NCBI GenBank assembly: GCA_027600665.1
Contig: JADGJL010000687.1
Location: 1-15,554, forward strand
DNA: 15,554 bases
Direction: 5' to 3'
Source of the DNA: Irineochytrium annulatum
Taxonomy: Eukaryota; Chytridiomycota; Chytridiomycetes; Chytridiales; Chytridiaceae
Both the position numbers and the translations under genes were made by a program. This document shows positions 1 through 8,503 of the stretch, one piece after another. The stretch's first letter is position 1, and each line of letters opens with the position of its first letter. The notes below the pieces were generated by a model. That model saw nothing but the letters and a program-made list of their open reading frames with translations, made no database searches and had not been told where the DNA came from.

Positions 1-212
1 CGGAACCGGCGGACCCTTTTCGCGGCGATGGGGCGGCGCTTCCGGGGGAGGGGTATGATACCGGCGGGGACGGATGGGATGATGCGAGCGGCGGGACGGA
101 GGGGGAGGCACCGGATGGAGGAGACGGGAAGCCGAGGGCGAAGATTATATTGAGGATGAAGAATGGGGGTAGTGGGGTTGGGAGCGTTGGGGTTGTGAGC
201 TCGTATGTGTAG
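1..212 (+). CDS. 3' end of an unidentified protein-coding gene (partial)
   Basis: A reading frame open from base 3 ends at TAG 210-212. It encodes about 69 residues rich in Gly, Asp and Glu (EPADPFRGDGAALPGEG near the start), then a basic-hydrophobic segment KPRAKIILRMKNG, and ends GSVGVVSSYV. A low-complexity acidic and glycine stretch followed by a short basic beta-like segment resembles the extreme C-terminus of a nuclear or scaffold protein. No domain can be recognised, and the 5' part lies outside the window. Support: the GC-rich, codon-like composition stops abruptly at the TAG, and the DNA becomes AT-rich within about 100 bases. The other frames here are interrupted or look antisense. 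I do not assign a function. Confidence 0.5.
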   Translation, partial: EPADPFRGDGAALPGEGYDTGGDGWDDASGGTEGEAPDGGDGKPRAKIILRMKNGGSGVGSVGVVSSYV

Positions 213-1418
213 GGAGTATCTGGGACCCTGGTGGTTGCGCTTGGCTCTGGGTTGGCCTTTTACCTGCGCACTCTTCATAATGCTTATATCTCCGTGTGTT
301 GATATTCCGGGAGTCAGTTTGGTCGTTGTGTGGTATCATGAGATGCATGGACTTGCAGGCACTGCATTACTTCATGTGATTGTTCGCCACGCATTCTTTT
401 TCCTACTCATTCACTACACCTCGCTAATCTGCTTCCGTGTATGTTTGAAGGTCACCCTTTTTCACAATATCTTCCCTGTCATTAGAGTATGTTGTTCTTC
501 TGATTCAACGCCTGTAAGTGTGGTAGATTATCCGGTTATTAAACATATAGCAATATGCCGCTGATACCTACGTGTGATGGCTTTGGGCCCATGCATTCAC
601 CCGTACCCATTCTGAATGGGTAAGCGACACTTGTGAAAATCTTTAACATGCAATCCTGCGACTTACGAAATTCATATACATTAATAATTAATAATCATAT
701 TACTCGCTTAGTGTATTTATATAAAGGTTCCGTCAGGGCTTGCCAGATCGGTTTGGTTTCCCGGCATTAGGAGACGTACCTGAAGCCGCCGCCAGGTCAA
801 CAAAGGTGTTTTAGAACACTTCGCCACCTACCATCGCGATAATTAATGCCTCCTGGCAGGGAGCCGCCCATTCAGCACCATATCCGCCTTCGAACTGCCT
901 AACCTGGGAGAATTGCACCGAACACATACACTTCTGCCAACGACCACCTCCTTCGAGCGGCTCGCGTTCCCGTCCGCACTTTAAAAAGCAACCCGCCGCT
1001 AGTCGCGGATGTCCTGCTGTCTAATCCAACTGTCGCCGTCACAACCCTAAACCCCCTCCTTTACCTGCAGCAAGAGTATTTTCAGCAGCACGTTTGGCCC
1101 CCTAACGAGATTACTAATATTCAAGAATAGAGTAACACTCCCACTGCCCTCTCCTAGTAGGAATTTTGACCCAATGTTGAACAACGGTCCCGCAGTCTGT
1201 GGTGAGATCAGGAGCTGAGTCAGGCCAATAGCAGAAGAAATCCACGGGTTCCCATAAGTTATTCTCCAACGCCTTTGGGCGGCGCGCGGGTGAGGAGTCG
1301 CGGCGCCGCGGTCAGGGCTGCCGGGCCGAGACACTGGAAGGATCGACGATCGGCAAGTGGTCGAATATTCCGTTTACCGACGCATACCCGACCTCGCGCA
1401 GCACAACGTCCCTCGCGG
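213..1418. other. Intergenic spacer upstream of the histidine kinase gene
   Basis: About 1.2 kb with no convincing gene on either strand. Bases 213-720 are AT-rich and would hold the 3' UTR of the preceding gene. Around 660-730 there is a strongly AT-rich stretch ending in a TATA-like element. Bases 730-1418 are GC-neutral to GC-rich and probably include promoter and 5' UTR of the kinase. A donor-like GGTAAGC near 619 and an acceptor-like CTTTACCTGCAG ending near 1070 could bracket a 5'-UTR intron, but nothing confirms it. I looked for tRNA-like arms and found none. Confidence 0.5.
714..727 (+). promoter_or_regulatory. TATA-like element upstream of the kinase gene
   Basis: TATTTATATAAAGG lies at the end of an AT-rich block, followed immediately by GC-neutral sequence. 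It matches a fungal TATA box and points toward the kinase gene about 690 bases downstream, which would imply a long or intron-containing 5' UTR. The assignment is by pattern only. AT-rich DNA produces such strings by chance. Confidence 0.25.
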
Positions 1419-4400
1419 ATGACCGTCATAGTGCAGCTGGATCCACGGGAGCAGCGCGCTGAATGGCCGGGTTCCCGCCACAGGGGAGCCAACCGAGGAG
1501 GCCATCTGCTGGGCGGCGGTAGCAGCGGCAGCGCCGGCGCCGGCGGCCGCAGCCGCAACGTCGACGTCAGGGAGAGGCCTGTGACTTTCCAGTACGGCTT
1601 TAATGCCGATCAGTCTTCAGCTACCGCTGTGCCGGCGATATCAGCCGTGGAAGGTGACGGCGAGGCGAACGGGCGGGCGGATCAGACGATGCATGGGATT
1701 CGGCGTTGGGGGACCGGACCGAATGATGGCGATCGAGCGGGTAGCGATAGAGCGCCGGGTCTGGCTGGGTGGTGTCAATGGATGTTCGGGAAGGCGCGGC
1801 GGGTCGGTAGTTCCGCTTGGGACCAGTGGAAGTCGCTGGACGACCGGAGACCACCGACACGCTACGTCGGGCCATCCTTATCGGCTTTGGTGAAGGCAGT
1901 TGTCTTCACTGCGATATCTTACTTCTGGTTCGTGAGTTTTGAGCTATGTGTGTTGGCAACTCACTGTCCTTACAGCTTGAAGTTCGATTTGTTCTCGCTC
2001 GACTCTTTCTGGCCGACGAACGCTTTCGCACTCGGCCTGTTCCTCATCGCCGACAAGAAGGAGTGGCCGGTTCTATGTCCGCTGCTAATTATCGGCATGT
2101 TCGTGGTAAACATGCACAACAACCTGTTCCTTGTCACACCGGTTGACAATCGGAATATTTGGGTCTTCAATGTTGTGTTAGTTTTATTGGAGCTTGTGGG
2201 GATGGCCGTGTCGGCGGTAGTTATAATTTTAGGCGCTCCGGGGTACCGAGACCTTGCGACGAGGCGGACAGCGTTCTTCATCTTCATTTCCTCTTGCGTC
2301 GGGCCCCTCGTGTTCGCCGTTCCCTCGGCGTGCTTCATTGTGGAATATTATAACCTGAATTGGGATACACACTTTGTGTTTACTCTTTTTCGACTGGTGA
2401 GCGCGCCACGGTCGAATAATCTCTGTGGCCTTTGCGCCCGTTGGAAGCTGGGTATTAACTTCTTTATTATCTTCAGTTTTGCTCGGACGGCCTCGGCATG
2501 ATTACCCTTGTCCCCTTCATCATCTCTCTCTTTGACGTGACGACACTGAAAAGCAAGTGGCGCACCCGCCCGGGATCTTGCATGCTCGGTTTGCTCTGCG
2601 TCGTCATCATCTGCTGTATGGAGCTTTTCCTCCCGTCCCTCAAGCAGAGCCTTTACAACCCGATCGAGCTTCGCTTCCTCGCCCACAGCGTCGACTTGCC
2701 GATCGTTATTCTCACGGGCTTCCTCCTCGGAAACTTGGGGTTCACGCTCAGCTCGCTCACCATGGGCGTTAGCGCCGTGGCGAGCGCGGTGTACTTTAAT
2801 AGTGGGACGCCGATCGCGAACCCGTCCAGCGACCCGGAGCTACTGTTCAACTTATTCAGGCTGCAGGTCATCATGTTCGTCGTGGAGTTAGCGGCGATGA
2901 CATTCATGGTGATTCAAGATCAACGGGATAAGGCGTTGAGAGCCTCCGAGGATGCTGGGAGGCACAAGTCTGCATTTATGGCATTCCTTTGCCACGAACT
3001 TAGAAATGTGGGTTTTGTTTTTACGTGCCTAAAAACATTTGCTGACCGTCTTGTACACTAGCCCTTGCACGCAATCATGAACATCAGCGTGTTCCTTGGA
3101 GAGACAGCGTTGAATGCAGAGCAGGCTCAGCTTTGCGAAGCCATCCGAGTCTCTAGCAGCTATATGTCCGAGCTCTTGAACGACGTCTTAGATACCGCAA
3201 AGCTGGAAGCGGGAAAGGTTGAGCTGAATAAATCGTCGGTCGACGTTGAGACCCTTCTCAATGGCGTTTTGGCGCCTGTGAGGGAGGATGTGAAGACGCG
3301 ATCTGTCACGTTGAAAACTGAGATCAATATGTATGGTGCTATCCTTGAACTCGACCGGATTCGCGTTAAGGTACAGTCTTCGTTAGAGATTCTATTTTTT
3401 CCTTGTTACTTCGTGCTGATTAGGAATGCAGCAAATCATCAACAACCTCCTGTCGAACGCTGTTAAGTTTACTCCCGAGCACGGCGTCATCACTTTCGCC
3501 GCTCACGTTGAGCAACCTGCGCACCATACGCACCATACGCACCATACGCACCGTCAGCAACAGCTTTTCGTCCTTCGGATCGCGGACACCGGCATTGGCA
3601 TACGGCGGGATGTACTTGAAAAGCTCTTTAAGCCCTATGAGCAGGCTATGATGTCAACGGCGAGGGAGTACGGTGGCACAGGGCTAGGACTGTCCATCTG
3701 CAAGCAACTCGTTGACCTCATGGGCGGATCTATTGCGGTCGAGACTGAGGAGGGTGTGGGGACGACCTTTACGATCCGAATACCGACGCATGTGATGGAG
3801 GATAGCGCGGAGGAGGCACTGGCGGGTGACGGCACGGCAGGGTCGGGTGCTTCGGAGAGCGGTGTGTTGCGGGGCGACAACAGCGGGGATAGTCGGAGTG
3901 CGCAGCGAGACAACCTTGTTGCGAAGGGGGCTGGGCAGTTTCTAACAGTTGATGGAGGTGGTGGTGCGGCGGCAGTGGACCGGAACCTTGGTGTACGCTT
4001 TGGGTATGAGATGGATACGTTGTTAATGAAGAAGGGGGATTCGGAGGTCACGTTGGGGGAGGAGGGGTCCGATGCAGTCAGGGAGTGGAACGAGAGTTCG
4101 GCGGTGGGGAGTTCGCGGACCGTAGAAGCCTTGAAAAGCCGGTCAGATGACGTGGCGCATTCGATCGTCATTATCGCCCCGCCCGAGCGCCTTGAGTCGG
4201 ATGATACCGCCGTTGAGGGACAGTTGCGCCCAGTTATGCCTAATCGCCGCGGGTCCTCATCGACGGTGTCCGGGTCAATTCACTTTAACGGTTCTTTGCC
4301 ACCGACTATCGAGCTCGCGCCACTGCTCCCACCAACGGAAGTTCCCGCCTCCCTTTCCAGGCCTCCACCTGCCACGCAACCGCCGCCGACAACAACGGTG

Positions 4401-4936
4401 GTGAGCGCCGAACCTGCCGCAACTGCATCGCCTCCAACACCTACGCGGCCTCGCGTCCTGATCGTCGACGACTCTACCATCAACCGCCGCATTCTCGCGC
4501 GTCTCATGCAATCCGTCGGCGCGCGCGAGGTCGACGAATGCACGAACGGGCTTGAGGCCGTCGAGCGAATTGGCGCCTTAACGCAGTCGGAGGACCCCGG
4601 CGGCAGCGAAGGCGGGTTGTACTACGACGTGATTTTCATGGACATCCAGGTTGGTTTTCTTTCGCGACCAGTTATGTTTCCATACGGCACGATTTTGACG
4701 ATCAAACCTAGATGCCCAAGATGTTGGGGACTGAGGCGACGCGGAAGCTTCGGAGGATGGGTTGCACGAGCCCTGTGATAGCTGTGACAGCAAACTCGGT
4801 GCACGAGGGGGGCGGGGATCTGTGTGCGGAGTGGGGGTTCACAGCTGTGGCGCCGAAGCCGTTCATGAAAAAGGACGCCGAGGCGATTTTCAGGGAATAT
4901 GTGTGGTCGAAAGGTGGTGGGGATCACCCGGGTTAA
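1419..4936 (+). CDS. MASE1-type membrane hybrid histidine kinase with receiver domain
   Basis: Five exons: 1419-2396, 2477-3007, 3062-3370, 3432-4649, 4712-4936; all four introns (80, 54, 61, 62 nt) are phase 0. Product about 1086 aa. Residues 1-150 are polar. Residues 157-475 carry about nine or ten membrane helices with MASE1 hallmarks (FWPTNAFALGLFL, later SDGLGMITLVPFIISL). HisKA H-box CHELRNPLHAI gives phosphoacceptor His499. HATPase_c has the N-box NNLLSNAVKF (Asn615), G1 ADTGIGI (Asp658), F-box LFKPYEQ and G2 GGTGLGLS (near 688). A 220-aa Ser/Gly/Pro linker leads to a receiver with VLIVDDS (Asp952/953), FMDIQMP (Asp1010, phosphoacceptor), Thr1038 and Lys1061. All catalytic residues are present, so it should autophosphorylate and relay His to Asp. 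There is no HPt domain, so a separate HPt protein is needed. The ligand is unknown. The start is the first in-frame ATG; an upstream exon is possible. Confidence 0.93.
3521..3553 (+). repeat. 9-bp tandem repeat inside the kinase ATP-binding domain
   Basis: The unit GCACCATAC occurs three times in succession, followed by a partial GCACCG. In frame it encodes a His/Thr run (HHTHHTHHTHR) between the N-box and G1-box of the HATPase_c domain, followed by Gln residues. Because the unit is a multiple of three, copy-number changes would keep the frame. Confidence 0.85.
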
Positions 4937-5633
4937 GCAATTGATGATGATTTTGTTCTATTGTTTATACTCCTCTTTGGTTGTAGGTTTTTGGTTTGCA
5001 AAATATCTAAACGTTATCATGCACGCACGTAGACAACCGCATCTTTCGCGTTTTTTTCGTTTACCCGTCATCACGCCTCTCCTTTACTAGTGGCCCTCCC
5101 TTTCTCCTGTGGCCTATTCCGCGTGATCACGTCTTATCTCTTGTCTTGACACTCTATGTATCGACAAATCTTTGTTCCGCGCATGTTGTGGAGATGTATT
5201 GATTTGTTTATCTCCATTACACAGTATTTATAGCTTATATAATGTTGCTAAATATATTTAGGGCAGATTGGAGCCTTGGCTTTTAATTGACACTTGTATT
5301 TCCCTTGTTCGCTGAAATGCTGCGAAAAGGTGCTGCTCAGCCTGTTACTTTAACAAGTGGAACTCGGTGATGCATTAGTTTTGCTAGGAGAGTTTAAACG
5401 TAAACGAATTGTCAGGGGGCAGCAAATAAGTGACGATTGGGTTTGAAACAAATTTCAACTGTGAACTATAGATGATGATCTGGCGGAAGGACACGGCAGA
5501 GTCCAGCATACAATGTAATAATGCAATAAAAAGAGATAAACGCATGCTTCACTCCTCAGCGACACACAGAACACCCATTTCCTCACAAAGTGTTTGCAAA
5601 TTAAGCATCCTTCTCCTTCTCCTCCGCAATCCA
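4937..5633. other. Convergent 3' spacer between kinase and ligase genes
   Basis: About 700 bases between the stop codons of two convergent genes, mostly AT-rich with no credible gene. Short open frames on both strands here lack domain-like content. It should contain both 3' UTRs. An AATAAA at 5525-5530 on the plus strand is far from the kinase stop, so its role is uncertain. No strong hairpin or repeat was noticed. Confidence 0.55.
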
Positions 5634-7600
5634 TCACTCATCCTCCTCCTCCGCTTCCGCATCGTCATCACCATCATCCATCGCGTTCTTGTCCCTCTTC
5701 ACATCGCTCTTACTCCTCTGAATCGGCCGGATGCTCGCGTCCTTCGCCTTCTTCTTATCAATCGCCAGCCCCACGTACGTCGGGAACCTCGGCGCTCCGG
5801 TCTTGCTCAGCTCCTGGAACCGATAGACGATCACGCTCCCGACCTTTGGCGGGCGCCTCCTGTCGTCATCCGTGAAGCCGCTGCCGACCTTAAACTCGCG
5901 GCCCGAGGCCATGCGGCACCTCAGCGCGCCCATGACGGCCGAGTTCTTGCCGGAGCCCAACTGCGTCCCGATGACGACGGCCTCGGCGTCGTAAAATGAT
6001 TTCACCTTGAGGAGGGAGGAGGAGCGGCGGTGTTCGTAGCGGGAGCGGGGCTCGCGGAGCATCAGTCCTTCGCCGCCTTTGGCCTCGACCTTCTTGAGCA
6101 GGGCGTGGACGTGGGTAACAGACTTGCATTTCTCGTGGGAGACGAGGCGGACATGCGGGACCCTGTTTTTTTTGTTTTTTTTTCAAGAAACGGTCAGTCA
6201 ACGAAATGAGGCATTAATAAAATGGAGCCGCAAAAGGGCTACTCACGGAGTTTTTTGGAATTGCTCACTGATCTTCTCGAGCCTCTTCTCAAACGGCAGG
6301 TCCCCGATGGAGGGCGCGTCAAAGATTTGGTACTCGACCCTCTTCCACTCGGGCCCGGGGTTGTGCTTCTTGATGATTGAGACGGTCGCGGAGAAGTTCC
6401 CGCGACCGGTGAAGAGCTCGCCGTCGAGGGACATGTCGCGGGGCAGGTCCTTGGTGTACCAAGCGGGTGCAAAGAACTTGTTGCCGAGACGAGAGATGAA
6501 GGCCTCGGCGTGCGGGTCCCAGTATGCGCGAACGCCGTCGAGTTTTCTGATTTTGCGTATGAAGGTAAGCTTTGTGTGCACGCGAGGATGAAAACAACGA
6601 TCATGGCTCACTCGGAGATCCACCAGCCCGTCGGATCAACCTTGCCCTCTTCCCACTTCTTCGCCAGCAGCACCTGCGGATTCTTGATCAATGCCGACTT
6701 CTTCGACTTGGATGGCTTGTCATCGTCGTCGTCCTCATCGTCGTCTTCGTTCCTCTTCCTCTTCGCAGCCTTCTTCGTCGCCTTCTTCGCGGCCCGCGTC
6801 GACTTTGCCGGGGACGGGTGCGCGTCGTCATCGCCGTCGTCGTCGTCGTCGTCGTCGACGTCCATGTCAACGTCGGGTTTGGCCCTTGGCTTCGACTTCG
6901 GCTTCGTGGCGGCCGGCGGCTTGCAGCGGGCGAGCTCGTACTTTTCGCCAAGGACCGATTTGAGGTGCATGCAGGTGCGGGCTGGGAGATAAGCGGATCA
7001 GGAAGGGCACACACATAGAAGCCAAAAAAGATCATGCATACCCTCCACCGGCGCCTTGTGAATCTTCCAGCTCGGACAAGTGCAGGTATAGTGCGTCCCC
7101 ACCCTCTTCATCTTGTACTTGCCGCTTTCGACCTCCTCCCCGTCGTCCAGGACGTTCTCCGGACTCAACCCCTTGATCAGGGGAAACACGTCGCTGCTGC
7201 CCTCGCCCTTGTCCTCCGCATCCACACCATCAGCCTTCACAACGGGCTCGTCCACGTCCGTCCCATCGTCCTCGGTCTCCTCCATCACCTTCCCCTCCTC
7301 CGAAACGTTGGTCACCGTATCCAGGATGACGCTGCCTGCCCTCTTCGGCGGCGCGGGCCTCTTCGCCGCGGTCGGGGTGGAGGGCATCGGCCTCGGGATG
7401 ATCTCGACGTCCCCGATATCTTCGTCCTCGTCCTCGTCCGCCGGCACATCGTGCGCGCCGTCATTGTTGTCGTCGTCGTCGTCCCCGCTGGACGCCGTCG
7501 TCTTGACGGTTGGATGGCGGAACTCGCGCAGGTGGTCCGGGTTCTTCCTGTAGCAGGCCGAGCCGAATTTACAGAGTTGCCTCTTCGCGATGGGCGGCAT
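5634..7600 (-). CDS. ATP-dependent DNA ligase (ligase E-like) with PBZ and SWIM zinc fingers
   Basis: Four exons on the minus strand: 7600-7042, 6981-6612, 6546-6247, 6162-5634; introns of 60, 65 and 84 nt; 585 aa. A PBZ finger at Cys10, Cys16, His23, His29 (C-x5-C-x6-H-x5-H) should bind poly(ADP-ribose). An acidic linker leads to a SWIM finger completed by splicing: Cys173, Cys175, Cys190, His192. A second acidic and Lys-rich linker precedes the catalytic core. Motif I is EKLDGVR with adenylated Lys311; then LDGE (351), YQIFDAP (382-388), EGLMLR (441) and KVK (462-464). The C-terminal OB fold (FKVGSGF, PKVGSVIVYR, TGAPRFPTYVG) and the core closely resemble bacterial ligase E. It should seal nicks in the nucleus at PARP-marked damage, which is inference from the domains. 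The start is the first ATG, just before the PBZ. Confidence 0.93.
6836..6856 (-). repeat. Trinucleotide repeat encoding an Asp run in the ligase linker
   Basis: Seven GTC units on the plus strand, read as GAC on the coding minus strand, encode seven Asp residues in a longer acidic stretch between the SWIM finger and the catalytic core. Further imperfect GTC/ATC runs at about 6718-6748 encode a second acidic block flanking a Lys-rich, NLS-like segment (KKATKKAAKRKR). Confidence 0.85.
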
Positions 7601-8503
7601 TAGGGAGGATCGCAGGGAGGTGATGGACTTGGCCGAATGCAAGAGACGGCATGGCTGTGGGAGCCAGGCGTCTTTTGTATTTCCACCTGGCTTCAATTAA
7701 GACGAGGAGGCGTGTCCTATTCAAGCCACCGTCAACATATCCGAACCCGCCTTCCATTCAGTGGTCGTGGCTGCCAGGAGTATCTACGCGTTATAATAAA
7801 ATACACTTTAAGTTTAGATTAGCACGAGTGTCTATCTAAAATAAAAGATGCCAATCCTTTTTCATGTTACAGCGACGCATTTTAATTAAATACCGGGCCA
7901 AACAAATATTTCACTATACTCGGCGTTGAAATAGCAAAAAGCATGTCATTCTGCCCCTGCAGTTCGTGCTGATGTTGGAGATCCAGCACCACCTCACCGC
8001 CGTGGCGTCGCTTCGACAGCATTGACAGGTGAAGTGTAGATCAACTTAGAGCCAAAAGACACCAATCGTTCGGTCACGATCGTCCGACGAGCCCGACCCC
8101 TCCATCCTATCCTCCAGGGTCCTGGTCTCGGTTGGCGTCGAGGGTGCGGACGCCGGTGACGAGACTCTGTGGCCGCGTACGCCTGTAATATGGTCGACGT
8201 CCACGGCAAATTCGTCGTTGTGGCAAGATCAGCGGACCCTGTCAATCCCGACCAGGCGATATGCGCGATCCGCCGCGGTCGCTCCAGACTCCACCTACCG
8301 AACCGTCGATACCTCGCAGATGTAGCAGACCGCGGGGAGTCAGCCTGACGGTCGCAAATCGCACAAGTACTTATCATGACTCACGGATGCGGTCTGGCCG
8401 CTTTAGTGCAACTGCCCGGAAGACGTGCAGTCGTTATTGTGAGTGCTGCATTCACCTAATATCGATGCCAGCTGACCACAGCTCACTATCTGTATTCCAC
8501 AGC
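7601..8503. other. Divergent promoter region between ligase and membrane-protein gene
   Basis: About 900 bases separating two divergently transcribed genes. Bases 7770-7930 are AT-rich, including runs such as TTATAATAAAATACAC, and are the likely core-promoter zone. Bases 7970-8440 are GC-rich and without a believable gene; the open frames there look like compositional noise. The right end contains a probable 5'-UTR intron. No tRNA or repeat was seen. Confidence 0.5.
8439..8502 (+). other. Probable 5'-UTR intron immediately before the start codon
   Basis: A strong donor GTGAGT at 8439, a branch-like GCTGACC, and a pyrimidine-rich acceptor TATTCCACAG ending at 8502 define a 64-nt intron, the size typical of this locus. 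It ends one base before ATG 8504. If real, the in-frame ATG at 8261 cannot start an uninterrupted protein through this segment, which supports the start at 8504. The tandem paralogue shows no matching acceptor directly before its own ATG. Confidence 0.5.

Noticed and set aside
213..1418. tRNA, rRNA, mobile-element or CRISPR signals in the first spacer
   Set aside because: No cloverleaf arms, terminal repeats, transposase-like frames or regularly spaced repeats could be found; the intron-rich genes also exclude a prokaryotic setting.
3371..3431. Kinase intron 3 ending at the TAG at 3421-3423 rather than at GCAG 3431
   Set aside because: Ending at 3423 breaks the phase. Ending at 3431 gives DRIRVKQIINNLLSNAVKF, which fits the N-box consensus.
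3635..4171. 178-residue open frame on the minus strand under the kinase linker
   Set aside because: It is antisense to a Ser/Gly-rich coding stretch in a GC-rich exon and has no domain or start context.
6510..6992. Plus-strand frame with long Ser runs
   Set aside because: It is the complement of the acidic and Lys-rich linker and catalytic exon of the ligase.
7601..7696. N-terminal extension of the ligase to 7696
   Set aside because: That frame begins at TTG, not ATG. The first ATG is at 7600, directly before the PBZ finger.
8377..8383. TGACTCA (Gcn4/AP-1-like) upstream of copy A
   Set aside because: A seven-base match is expected about once or twice in a window of this size, and it lies in the presumed leader rather than in a clear promoter.
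8261..8503. In-frame upstream ATG that would lengthen copy A by 81 residues
   Set aside because: The extension has no counterpart in the paralogue, is low-quality in composition, and contains a good intron (8439-8502). MDDASRFD at 8504 aligns with MEGTTRHD at 12761.
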